A model generated the notes under the pieces. That model was not told where the DNA came from, did no database searches, and saw nothing but the letters and a program-made list of their open reading frames with translations. From the NCBI RefSeq assembly GCF_029962835.1, contig NC_080577.1:496001-560000 (forward strand): a DNA stretch of 64,000 nt, written 5' to 3'. How positions within the stretch are numbered: position 1 is the first letter of the stretch; each line of letters starts with the position of its first letter. The stretch comes from Magnolia sinica (lineage: Eukaryota; Streptophyta; Magnoliopsida; Magnoliales; Magnoliaceae). A program made the position numbers and the translations under genes. Positions 1 through 13,479 of this stretch are shown one piece after another.

Positions 1-230
1 TTTAAGTGGGCCACACTAGAGGAAATGGTGGGGATGGAAACGTCTGATGTTAATTCCCTATGCTTTGTGGGGCCCACCGTGATGTATATCCCAAGAAAGT
101 TTTAATGGTGAGGGTTTATTTTCTACTATTCCTTGTGATGTGGCCGCTTAAAAATTTTGATCTATCTCAATTTTTTGGGCTTATATGTTAACAGGAGTCT
201 GCAAATGTAATGGATGGAGTGGATCCCTAC
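1..230. repeat. Decayed short TIR-repeat remnant
   Basis: Contains phrases of the short repeats scattered over the window: a GTGGGCCACACTA block at the left edge, a GTGGGGCCCACCGTGATGTAT block near 67-87, and a GGATGGAGTGGATCC end near 213-225. No matching inverted end or target duplication is visible, so this is a fragment, possibly cut by the window edge. Confidence 0.5.
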
Positions 231-1060
231 AGGTTGATTTTGTTTTGGACAATTGCATCCCATGCTAAGCAATCTTTATCATTGATCCAATGGGCATTAC
301 CGTGGATTGATGATTCCCAACAGATTTCCTCAAAAAAAGACTGATTAAGAATAGATAGAGCACTGTATCGATTCTCAGTAGGTAATATATATTATAGTAA
401 CACAGCAATAAATAGAAGTAGAAGAAAATGAAATTCTCACAAAAAGAAGAAAGAGGGAAAAAAAAAAAAAACAGATGACATGGGTGCGTGTTTTTCTCGC
501 AAGAAATAGTTTAGCCCATCCGCAACTCAGGATAGCTAACATGTGGAGGCCCACTTTCTGGGATAGTCCGATGGTCGGAACTGTCCATCTTATCAGCGAT
601 ACCAAAAATGAGTCCGATGATCATGACCTTTGATTTCTGGAATTGCATGTGAGCCATTGAAAACTTTTGTTCATGATTGTACATCCATCTGCTCACAGGG
701 ATGGTTCGAATCATTCCTTGAGAGTCTTATGATGCCCTGTATAGTATGGAATTCAGAAGATGAACGGCTCAGACCATTGGACCATCCAAGCGCGTGGGCC
801 AACACATACTGGCTAATGGGGTAGTTGACTAGGAGCTCCGCAATTAGCCAACTACATTATTATAGTATCAGAAGAAGAAAAACAGCCGCTATTTTGCCAT
901 TTTAGTAGAAATATTGGAATAACCGGCAATCCGTTTTTAGTTTTAAAGCAGCCGCTACCACAGTCACGACTGAACGCGGCCCTTACTCTGCTCCTGCACC
1001 ACGCAGTGCCTGTGGTTTTCTTTTTTGGGCTTGTCATTTTCCTGCGTTTCATTTATTTAT
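231..1060. other. Upstream sequence of RBOHF, no gene seen
   Basis: Contains short poly-A runs near 456-471 and no open frame with recognisable protein similarity. It is the distal promoter side of the RBOHF gene; no specific regulatory site could be defended. Confidence 0.4.
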
Positions 1061-1286
1061 CTCTCTCTCTGCTTTTCTAATTTCTAAATGAGAGAGAAAC
1101 AATGAAAGGGGTAGCCTCTACCGCCCTCCTTTTTGCAATTCCAAACGCGTAGATGTCTTTTCGAAGAGATTCCAGACGCGTTCTTCCTCAAATAAAATAA
1201 ATATTCAATCCCTCTTAATCTAAACACAACACTTGTCATTCTCCCTCCCCACGACGATTATCAGATCGCTGCATTTGATTTATGAC
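1061..1286 (+). promoter_or_regulatory. Probable RBOHF core promoter and 5' leader
   Basis: A CT-rich run (about 1060-1075) and an AT-rich TATA-like stretch (AATAAATATT, about 1195-1205) precede the ATG at 1287, with a C/T-rich leader just before the start. Pyrimidine-rich leaders are common in plant genes. The start site of transcription is inferred only from position. Confidence 0.3.
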
Positions 1287-2236
1287 ATGAGGGGTTTTCC
1301 CAGGCACGAACGCCGGTGGGCGTCTGACACCGTTGCCGGAAAAGGAATTTCGTCAGATTCATCTCCTAGAAGCAGCGGTGCAACTGCCGCAGAAGATGAG
1401 CTCGTGGAGGTGACGCTTGATTTCCATGACGACGACACTATCATTCTTCGGAGCGTCGAGCCCGCCACTGTCTCCGACTTTGATCATCATGATGTCATCG
1501 GTGGGAGCGAAACATCGACGCCGGCATCGACATCGAGATCGCCGACCATTCGCCGGAGCTCCTCCCATCGACTCCGTCAGTTCTCACAGGAATTAAAAGC
1601 GGAGGCGGTGGCGCGGGCGAAGCACTTCTCGCAGGAGCTGAAAGCGGAGCTGCGGCGCTTCTCGTGGAGCCACGGACATGCATCTCGCACGCTTTCATCG
1701 TCGTCCGCATCGACACCGCAGCCGGATGCACGGTTGGCTGCTCGGGCGCTCCGTAGGCAGCGAGCTCAGCTGGATCGGACGCGATCTGGCGCACAAAGGG
1801 CACTTCGAGGGCTGAGATTCATCAGCAGAACTACAGCCAACGGTCCGGATGTAGATTCTTGGAAAGAGATCCAATGCAACTTCAATAAGCTAGCAAAGGA
1901 CGGTTTCCTTCACCGCGCAGATTTTGCACAATGCATAGGTAATTAATTAATAAATGGCTTCTCCTCGATTCCTTCTTATTATTATTATTTTCCTTAATTA
2001 ATCTGGAAGGGATTTCTTTTGTGTTCATTGAAACTTTAAAAAGGGATGAAGGATTCAAAGGAATTCGCATTGGAACTGTTCGATGCATTGAGTCGGAGGA
2101 GAAGGTTAAAGGTGGAGAAGATCAGCAAAGACGAGCTTCAGGAGTTTTGGTTGCAGATTACTGATCAGAGCTTCGATTCTCGCCTTCAAATTTTCTTCGA
2201 CATGTAGCAAATATAAACAACAAATATTTCATTGAT

Positions 2237-2275
<39 letters not shown>

Positions 2276-5200
2276 TTTAATTAATTAAACGATTGATTAA
2301 TTCGATGCAGGGTTGACAAAAATGAAGATGGACGCATAACAGAAGCCGAAGTGAAAGAGGTCCGTCAGAATTTTCACCCTTCTTTCGTCACTAGTTTAAA
2401 TGACAGGGTTAATTTTTTTTTCATTGGAAAAGGACACCTTTTAATTTCTTTATTATTATCATTAAACCCTATTTTCTTTATTATTGCTTAACCATTTTTC
2501 TTTATTTATTGTACTTAATTTATTTATATGGGTCTGTTGTACTTACAGCCCCCCAGGGGATTGTGATTCAGTAAGCGGAGGCAGAATATAGGCTGTGATT
2601 CATCACGAACATGCCATTCACTTTTCTATGATAAATAGTCATCACGACCAACGGTCACTTGATGAGTGGACGGACTACCTTGACTTTTTGGTGCATGGCA
2701 TATTCGCCTGATGAACGACCCAGATTTCGGATACATGTGCCGTATGCACTGACGTCTGGCCCAGTGGAGAATGAGTAGATAACCGGACAGGCCTATATAG
2801 ATAGATAAATGGGAGTATGCGGATCATCTTCTTTCAATGAAAATTTCCTTACTTCTGATAAAAAAAAAATAAAAATAGAGAGGATAAATAGGCGTAAAAG
2901 AGAAAAGATGGTTATTAGAAAGACCAAGCGGAAGCTCTTTATTTTTATTTAATTTTATTATTTTTTCTTTTCTTTTCTTTTAACACACTTACATCCACAC
3001 ACAGGAGGCTTATATCTTAGGTTACGTATGAGTATGTTATAGCGTATTAATAATTTTGAGAGGCTGTCATTTATCGGTTAAAATTTTAAATAATAGATAG
3101 GGGTTAGATGGATTCGTTGAGTGTGAACTATCAAATACCAAAAAACCACCGACTCCAACCCCCCCGGTATCTCAAAAGACTCTCTTTGACTTTCTCTACA
3201 ATTTCAGACCACTGTTAACCTATAATGATCCTTATTTCATTGGGACACTTGGATAGTCCTATAGTTCGATCCGAACCGTCCATTAGCTGCAGCGTACAGA
3301 TCCTGGCCTAACATGTAAAATTCATACGAATCAGACAATGAAAAGCATCGAAGAAAATGGACGTTCAGGATTACTTTATAGAAAAAGTAATTTCCATCAA
3401 TAATTTGGACCTTCCATCTGTCGGAGATTTATTATTAATAGCTTGTCACTCTAAAGAATGATTTCTGTCAGATCATCGTAAACATCACACCCCTTTCTTG
3501 GAAAATGAATGGCTAAATAAAATAATACCAGTTTACAGATGGAGTTGAGAGTCGACTCGATGTGACTTTTTCTTAGTATGCTGCACCTAATGGACGGTCC
3601 AGATCAATCTATTAGATCGTTCAAGTGCCTCGATGCAACTTGGAGCATCATAACGTTGTGCATCATTTCCCTCGAGTGCACTTTGAATTGGAACGGATTG
3701 GCTACTCCCCCTGCCACCGGCCAATGGCGGATGGTCGGTGCTCTGTGGGGCCCATCATGATGTATGTGTTTCATCTATGACGTCCATATATTTTTATAGA
3801 TCATTTTATGATATGATACCAAAAATGAGATATATCCCAATCTCAAGTGGACCACATTACAGGAAACAGTGTTGAATGAATGTCGACCGTTAAAAGCTTC
3901 TTGGGGGCCATAAAAGTTTTGGATCAATCTGATCTTTGTTTTTTCCTTTCATCTGGGTCTTTATGACCTAATAAACATATTGGATGTCAAATAAACAGTA
4001 CAGTGGGCCTTAGGATGATTTTAATGGTGGATCTCCAATCAATATTGTTTTCCTGTGGTGTGGTGCACCGTATATTTATATCCCTATAATTTTTATGGTA
4101 AAGCCCTAAAATGATCTTTAAAAATGGAGGAACGGAATGGATGAAACACATACATCATGGTGGGGCCCACAGAGAACCGAACACCAGCCACGGGGATGGT
4201 GGCAGGGGGATTAGCCAATCCGTTTCCTGAATTGAATGTGCGCTTACCTCATATTCTCAGGACGTGTAAGATCGTGCTACCTTGCCAGGTTTTCCTCACC
4301 GTTCAGATTCCGTGCATCCATCTAAAACGTAAAAAACACAGTCATCCCCACATGTACATTGAATTTAAACCATCGCTCTCTTTAGTTTAACCATTCGAAG
4401 TTTTTCTTGTTCTTTTGTGAACGTCGAATAACCGTAAAATAGAAGAAAAAACGTTATTGGTGTTTCTCTTTTAGAAAATTTAGCCTTCAAATTTCCATGC
4501 TTGCCAGTACCGTGGCCCCTGCTGTGATTGCTTTGCACCAATCCAAGCCCTCCATCAGCTGTCCCCCGTGGATTTAGGCCCAGGCACTGAAGTCACGCAA
4601 ATCCGTGAGTCAGTGGGTCACAACAAAGTAAAACAGTTGGGAGGGGACGCCCATCCTTGATTGTGTTCGGACTCAGCTGAGTTTTGGAATGGCCTCATTT
4701 GCTTCATCTTGATGGGATTTTTCAAATGATATATTCGATGGCACAAAAACAGCATGGTGGCCCCCACACAAAGTAAATAGTGGAGCATCCCCTCCCAACT
4801 GTTTCCATGTGTTGTGGCCTATCTGATTTACAGATTTGCCTGATTTTTGGGTCTTCGAATTAAATCCATGAGGTGCGGCTGATGGCCGGATTAGATAACA
4901 TGCACGCATCTGGGTAGGGCTGCAACAACCAATAACATTGTAACCTACCATTGGTATTGGCATATGAACACGTACACAGAGAGACATAATTATAGATTTG
5001 TAATCAAACATTGTTTTCTGGCACACGTAGATAATCATGTTGAGTGCTTCCGCAAATAAACTGTCGAGACTGAAAGAGCAGGCAGAGGAATATGCAGCAC
5101 TTATTATGGAGGAGTTGGATCCAGAAGGGCTTGGCTACATCGAGGTAACTATATACTTTTACTCATCTCTACTATAAAGTTTTAAATATTATCTGCTACT

Positions 5201-8200
5201 ACTTAATAATGCCTGAGTCGAATTGGTTCCGGTGAGAACCGGTTAGTCTGACAAGCTATTAGTTGAAATCGGGTGGTTTGGTCGAACTTATTTCCAACAG
5301 GAGTGAGTTATCGGATCAAATCAGGACAAGTGGTGACTGAAGCACACCAGTTGGAACTGAGTCAAACCAATATGACTTGGGACAGATGCAGACTGAGTTG
5401 GGTTCAGTTGGGACTTAAGAGGGACCTATAAAGACGGACCTGTTGCATCGTTGACTATTGATATCTTTGTCGTTTTGTTCCAGCTACTGGTCCTGCGTCG
5501 GAGTAGTCATATCAAATCAAGTTGTAATTAGACAACTTGGTCTGGTGAGGATGAGTGGCACTCTAAAACTGAATTTTAAAACTTTGTCTCTACCATATAT
5601 ACACCAGAAGTTTCGGGAAGAATTCTGCGTTCAATTAGTTTTTTTGACAAGGCCAAAAGATGGAAGGGTTTTGTGGCCAAATAATAATAATAAAAAAGAG
5701 CATTTACCTAATTTACAGGGGCCCCAACAGTACGTCGAATTGACGTTTTGCCCACTCCCAAAATGACCTGAGATGGTGTAGGTTATACCTGCCCCTTGAC
5801 CACGTTTTAGATGAAGTCTTACTGGGCCCTCACTGACGGAAACGGATTGGCTACTTCCCCTGACACCAGCCCCGTGGTCGGTACTCTGTGGGCCCTACCA
5901 TGATGTATGTGTTTCATCCATTCCGTTCATCCATTTTTTCAAATCATTTTAGGGCTTGATGCAAACAATTATAGGATATAAATCTCAGGTGAACCACACC
6001 ACAGGAAAACAATAATGATTAGATATCCACTATTAAAATCCTCCTAAAGCCCACCGTACTGTTTATTTGACATCCAATCTGTTGATTAGGTCATAAAGAC
6101 CCAGATGAAAGGAAACTATAAATATCAGCTTGATCCAAAACTTTTATGGCCCTCAAAACGTTTTTAATGGCCAACGTTCATTCAACAATGTTTCTTGTAA
6201 TGTGGTCGACTTGAGATTTTGATATAAATAGATGGACGGCATGGATGAAGCACATACATCATGGTGGGGGTCCACAGAGCACCGACCACCAGCCATTGGC
6301 TGGTGGCAGGGGGGAGTAGCCAATCCGTCTCCCTGACTGACCTTTTCACAACCATTTCCTTTGGTCCCTCCCACTCTCACGCGTTTTCAACTAGTTCCTC
6401 TTTCCACGTGCATTGCATATGTTGTATCGCTGTCGTTTGTGTGTGTGACTTTAACTCGTAGTAAATCAAGATTAGGAGCTAGAGCAAATTTCATATGAGA
6501 CGTAAATACCCAATTCAAACATGAATAAATTCTGAGACTTCAGGATAAAATGGTGTGAACGCGTGCGATGTTGTCTTGGTTGACGATAAGAAGAGTTTGC
6601 GAGCCACCACAGGCATCTTTACACGTAGCCTATTCGTGCATCTGGTGGGTGGCCCCCCCAACTGTGAAAACGACCTTACCCAAAGAAGTAGGCTGCTCCA
6701 ATTCTCCCAGTGGGCCACTCTGGTTGAATGATGGAAAGTTCACGATCACTTGAGAGCATCCTCCACCTTCGATGTATACGTGTAGCCAAAGTGTACTCGC
6801 GTCACTTCTGAACTGACGTATGATACAATGCCTCGCACTGTGCCCATTCAGTCAGGTCGTGACCGTCGGTCCCACCTTCTTATCTCCATCCATTTTTCCA
6901 CCTCATTTTTTAGTACGTGAGCCAAAAATTGAAGCATATCCAAATCTCAAGTGGACCACACCATAGAAAACAGTGGTGATTGAGCGCCAACCATTAAAAA
7001 CTTCCTAGGCCCACAGTACTGTTTATTTACCATCCAACCTATTTATAAGGTCAAACAGATCTAGATGAAGGGAATATGCAAATAACAGCTTTATCCGAAC
7101 TTTTTCTGTCCCACTAGGAGTTTTTAATGGACAATCACCTCTGTTTCCTCCAGTGTGATCTACTTGAGATGCTTCAGTTTTGGATCGAAGTCCCAAAATA
7201 AGGTGGAAAAACGGATGAACAGCACAGACATATAACAAATACACCAAGGTAGGCCACATGGTCATGACAGGACCAAGTGTCCCAACTGGAATGAATCCAC
7301 GCCCCTGTTTCACTTAGCTTTGGATATGCTTCAATTTTGAGCTCATATCTAAAAATGATCTGAAAAAAATGGATGGACGGAGGTTAGTGACAGAAATATA
7401 CAACATATACACCAAGTCAGGCCACACGGTCATGATGTGACTGACTGTCCCAACCTGACTGAATCCTCACCCCCCTGTTTCCTATGGTGTGGTCCACTTG
7501 AGCTTTAGATATGCTTCAATTTTGAGCTCCTTCCCTAACATGATCTGGAAAAATAGATAGTGTAGGTAAGACACATACATCAACGTAGGCCCTGCAGAGT
7601 TTACTTAAGTCGTACTGAGTTACCTAACACAATCTACTTCGTGTTGGGGGAGCCGATTAGGTGCGCCCCGGCCCACCCAAGATGGTGTGGCCTTCACCGT
7701 GGGGCTCACCTTGGGGCATGTATTAAATATCCATGCTATCCATGTGTTTTTCCATGTTATTTTAGCACATCAGCTCAAAAATGAGTAAGATCGTATTCTC
7801 TTGCTGGATCATTTTATTGAAAAAAAGTGGTGATTGAATGCCCGGCCATCGAAAACATTTTAAGATTCACTGTAGTGTTCCAATAATGTTTATTTGCCAT
7901 CCAACTTATTGATAAGGTTACATGAACCTAAATGAAAAGAAAAAACGAATATAAGCTTGATTCAAAACTTTTATAGCCCATTAATGGCCAATCACCTCTA
8001 TTTTTTGTAGCATGGTTCATCTAAGAATTTGATTTCTTTAAAATGATTTGGCAAGGGCACAACATGTTGGGTGTGGCCACTCCTAATCCACTCCCACGGA
8101 CAGGGGACGCGGATTACAGAAAGCCTTCGGCATAAACTTGTGGAAGGGAAGCTAGGTGGGGCCCACTGTAATATTTGTAAGAAATCCACCCTGTCCATCC

Positions 8201-11200
8201 ATTTTTCCCCGATCATGTTAGGACTTGGGCCTCAAATTGAGGCAGATTCAAAACAGTGTGTTTCACGACAAGAAACAATGAGGATTGAGCATAAACGGTT
8301 GAAACATTTGTGAGGCCACGGAAGTTTTGGATCAGGCTAATATTTTTCTGTTTTCAGGTATCCGAGTAGGAATGACCTTACGAATGATGTGGATGGCATG
8401 TAAATATCACAGTGGACCTTAGGGAGGCTTTGACGGTAGGCATTTCTCTACTCACTTTTTCCTACTGTGCATCTCACTTGAGTTTCGGATCTTTCTCATT
8501 TTTGGATCAACGTCCTAACATAATCTGGAAAAACGGATGGGCGGGATGGATTTCTCATAAACATTACTGTAGGACCTTCTTAGCTTTCGGTGGCAGAAAG
8601 TTCACTGGCAATCGGGGCGTTCGTGGAGAGGATCGTCCCGGTCTGGATTGGAAAACAATGATCGTCCCCTTGTCATGATTTCAAGCCGCCGGGGGAGGTA
8701 TTAGATAGGGAGACCTTTTGGTGGGGGAGCCTGCTTCACCTACGACAGTGGGGCCCTTACCGTGGGGCCCACCTTGTTGTACGTATTTTATATCCACTAT
8801 GCCCATCCGTTTTTCCGGATCATTTTAGTTCATGTGATAAAAAATGAAGATCGAAATCTCAAGTGGACCGTACTACAGGAAAAAAGTGGTGATTAAATGC
8901 CCTACTATTAAAAACTTCTTAGGCTTACTATAATGTTTATTTGCCATCCAACCTGTTGATAAGTTCACGTGAACCTGGATGAGGGAAAAGGCAAAATATC
9001 AGCTTGATCTAAAACTTATGTGGCTCATTAATGGTCAATCACCACTGTTTCTTATGGTATGATCCACCTGAGAATTGGATCTACTTCGTTTTTGCACTGA
9101 TGCCATAAAATGATATGAAAAAAATGGATGAATGATGTGGATATAGAATAAATACATAAAGGTGGGCCCTTGGTAACCAGTAATGGCCGCACCATGGTGG
9201 TTGAGGTTGGGGTGGCCACCTAATCCGCACCCTTTTGGTCGGGGCGCTGTTGGTAAGATGCAGGTGTGCTGTCTCATCATACGTGTGGCACGTGCCTCAA
9301 TTTTTAACAACTCAAAAACTGGTCAAGTCATCGAAGTGAAATTTGGTATCCTAGCCTCTGATCAGCAAACATCATTTCATGGGGTGTGGACAATTTACTA
9401 ATCCTTCTTACTGCCTTGCGTTTTTCGACCAATCCGTCGGTATTCACAATACTAATTTTGGGTTATACTCCATCTAAAATTGCCTCGGTATTTGGCAGTT
9501 TAGATTGAAGTTACATGTCACATGTATGATACGACAACTCATTTTATCTTAAGTAGTGTGTTTAGTGCATTAGGCCTGATTCAAATCTATAGTAAAGAAG
9601 AACAGCCTGGCTCTTGACCGTTATTGCAGATGAATGGTCCAATTGGACTGATATTAAATATCAATTGTTCGGTTGGGTCAATACTGAAAATCAATAGTAT
9701 AATTGGACCATTTGTCTTCATCCAATTGGACTGATATTAAATATCAATTGTCCAGTTGGAGCAATACTGAAAGTCAATAGTATGATTGGGCCATTGTTGA
9801 AGACAAATGATCCAATTTGGCAATATTAAAAGTGAAATGTATGATTGGACTAATATCAAAGATGAACAAACTGATTTGGTGAAGATAGGAAATGAAGATC
9901 CACAGTATGATTGATCTGATATCAAAGATGAACAGTCTGATTATGATAAAATTAGAGATAAATGTTCCCATTGGGTTGATGTTGAATATCAATGGTTACA
10001 TTGGACTAGTATTAATGATGAACGGTCTGATTATACCGAAATTGGAGATGAAAGGCCTATTGGGCTGATATTGATTATCAACGGTCCAATTGATCCAAAC
10101 TTGAGGACAAATGGTCTTATTGGAGTGATGTCAAAGTTGAATTGTTGGAGAGGATGTTGAATATCAATCTATTGGGCCAATATTAAAGAGAGATAGTTAA
10201 CTTGGGCTGATAACAAAGTTGTGCGGTTCAGTTGGGACCGATCAGATTATTCACTTTTTATATAGGTTCAATTGGATCATTGATCTTCAATTTTGGATTG
10301 ATCAGATTCCTTATCTTTATTATTCATCAAATCATATTGTCGATCATCATATCGATGAAATTGAATGGTAAACGGAGTAGAAATCAAAGGCTTTTGAGAT
10401 GTTGAATCCATATTTTAATAAGATATTTGTTTAGATCAGCCCATATTGTTAGATAAAAAAGGAAATCCACTTTACAGCATATTGAAAATAGATTGTCAAT
10501 GTTGATTATGATTTTTGCCCATCTCCCAATACAAGGAGTCTTTCTTAGATTTATCCTAGATGAGATGAGAACCACCGTCCCAATCTTAGTAAGGGTCAGA
10601 TCAAACAAGAGTCATATATAAGGTGTGTTGATGCAGGGATGAACGTGATGAGGTTGATCACCGCCTTCCTCAAGGATAACTACTTCGAATTCACGAAGCT
10701 TCTCTGGACTCCTTGTAGAGACTTCTTAAATCCACGAGGAAAAAACAATAAAAATAGAAATAAAATTCTAAAAAAATTTGTAATTTAATTTATTAATTGA
10801 AATAAACGAGTTCATAACCCTTTAAATAGGGATACCAAGCACTATGAGAGAAATTAGAAACAAACTATAACTAAAACTCCTTAAAATTCGTATCTTACTA
10901 TAAATAGTAAATTCCTTTTATAGTAAAACTTAATATTTATAGTAAAAACAGAACTAAACATGGAATTCGGCTATCAATATGAAGGAATCTCGCAAATTCG
11001 GCGTGGGTAACCCGGCATAACCAGGTTGGTTGGCTAAAGTAGCTCGTCCTACCTCAAAATCATAAATGGTACGTCAAGTAACTCATTCCGGTTTGCAAGA
11101 TATGCATGTTTTAAGGTTCTAACGGTCTTGATGACTTCTACCTCTGATCGGGCCTTCTCTGATCCATCTTGGATATGAAAGTGTCCGCAACCTACTCTAC

Positions 11201-13439
11201 ATTAGTCTCCTCCATTTCAAAATAACTCATCCTTGAGTTCTCGTGCTGCTTCGATTCATGATACTCGGTTTGGTGCGCCGTAACGATACCCATATAAAAA
11301 GTTATGATCAATTTACGGTCCACCTTCTTTTGGTCTAATCATGTTAGGAATATATCTGTGACACGTTCTGCATCAGACCCTTTCGCTTGAAAAAAAAACT
11401 CGTTCTTGAGTTACTCAAAGGATTTGTTTTATGATTTTGAGATAACTTTTGATGTCGATGTTTATTAGTTATTTTCTTGTACTTGGCATTAGGTTCTTGA
11501 GTTGACAAAATACTTGTATTCATCCTCTACTTGACTTGGCTGGTATAGATTAGTTCTTTCACTTTTGCCTTCAAGATCTCACATTCCTTCTGATAATGTG
11601 GGCAATTAGGCAGACTTATCCCTATGACAAGATCAATGTGGTTTTGTATATCTTGTATGAGAGACAATTTATCAGGAATTTTATCAAACATAATTGTCTT
11701 GAACTCCTATAACACTGGTTTTAAATTCCCTGGGATATTCACAGGTTCCATATATTATTTCTTTTCAACTAATGCATATATATCTCTTGTTTCCTTAAAT
11801 TGTTTAACAAAAGACTGTTCAGTTGTGGGAGACTATTCCTCAAGTTTAGAAGTCTTGGGTTGGTTCTTGATTTCCAAATAAAGGAGGCCAATCTTTTTAC
11901 CATCTTTAGTAAATTTAAATACGTTATCCTGACCTCTATGCGTAGCAATAGCATCAATATTATTTTGTCATGGTCAACCAAGTAACATATGATAAATTTT
12001 CATGTCGATTACGTCATAAAGTATTTGATCATTATAATTTTTACCAATTGAAAATGAGATGGTGCATTGTTCGGTTACCTCTATTTTATTGACCTCCTTG
12101 ATCTATCCAATCGTGTATGGAGATGGATGCTTTTCTGTTTTCAGTTGTAGCTTTTCCACAATTATTTTCGATAAGAGATTCTCACAACTCCTGACATCGA
12201 TGATCACATTATAGACTTTTTGGCTAACAGTGCACCTTGTTCGAAAGATGTTGTCCCGTTATAATTCTATTTTTACCTTTGGCTTGTATAACGGCTTCCT
12301 CACGATCAAAGTGGTAGCCTGCGATTTACCATAATCTGATGGTGATTTGCAAAAATCGGGGTTGTGTTATATAACAACCATGGGAGGTTAAGCATCGCTT
12401 CGAGCTCGGGGCAGAATTAACATATCCGCAATACGGTTGAGAGTTACCTGTAGCCCTTGCATGGTCAATTGACTCTCCCGGTGGAAAGCTTCCATTCTTT
12501 CCGAAAGATAACGAATCCTTAAATCACCGTCCACAGGATTTTGGCTCATACCTTCATTGTTTGTCATCGGTCTAAGAAAAATTCTTGCTCTAATACCAAT
12601 TGACACAGGGATAAACGTGATGAGGTCGATCACCGTCTTCCTTAAGGATAACTACTTCGAATCCACAAAGTTTCTTTAGACTCCGCACAGAGACTTCTCG
12701 AATCCACGAGGAAAAAACAATCAAAATAGAAATAAATTCTAAAGAAATTTGTAACTTGATTTATTGATTGAAATAAATGAGTTCACAATCCTTTAAATAG
12801 GGATACCAAGCAATATAAGAGAAATTAGAAACAAATTATAACTAAAACTCCCTAAAATTCATAACTTACTATAGATAGTAAATTTACTTTTATAGTAAGT
12901 GTCCTATGTGGCTTGACCATGTTATTCTGCTAATTATTTTATGCACTTTTCATGTTGTACACAACTTTTAAAGCCCAACAGATGAAGAGTTATAATCAAA
13001 CTAAAGCTTTAGATTTATAGTAAAAATAGAACTAAACATGGAATTTGGCCATCGATATGATGGAATCTCGCAAATTCGGTGTGGGCAACCTGGTTGGTTG
13101 GCTAAAGTAGCTCCTCCTACCTCAAAATCATATATGGTACATTGAGTAACTCATTCTGATTTGTCAGATATGCCTGTTTTAAGGTTCTGACGGTCTTGAT
13201 GACTTCTGCCTCTAATCGGGCCTTCTCTGATCCATCTTGGACATGAAAGTGTTCGCGATCCACTCTACATCAGCTCCACACACAAGGGCATGTGCATATG
13301 TGAACGTGAGGATGTGTGCACATGTGAACATGAGGGCATGTGGGTGTTTCCCACCTGCTCTTCCTTTCTCTTATCACACACTCTCTAGCTTAGGTGGAGC
13401 CTCCAAGGGAGTCATGGCGTCTTAGCTCTTTGGGCAGGG

Positions 13440-13479
<40 letters not shown>

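Noticed and set aside
700-715. GGTTCGAATC, a possible tRNA B-box
   Set aside because: No A-box at the right distance and no cloverleaf could be drawn around it.
1233-1286. Upstream extension of the RBOHF frame from a TTG codon
   Set aside because: TTG is not a normal plant start. The ATG at 1287 gives the MRG opening typical of the family.
1495-1803. A 102-codon minus-strand frame inside RBOHF exon 1
   Set aside because: It is a shadow of the GC-rich first exon; the plus-strand frame carries clear RBOH sequence.
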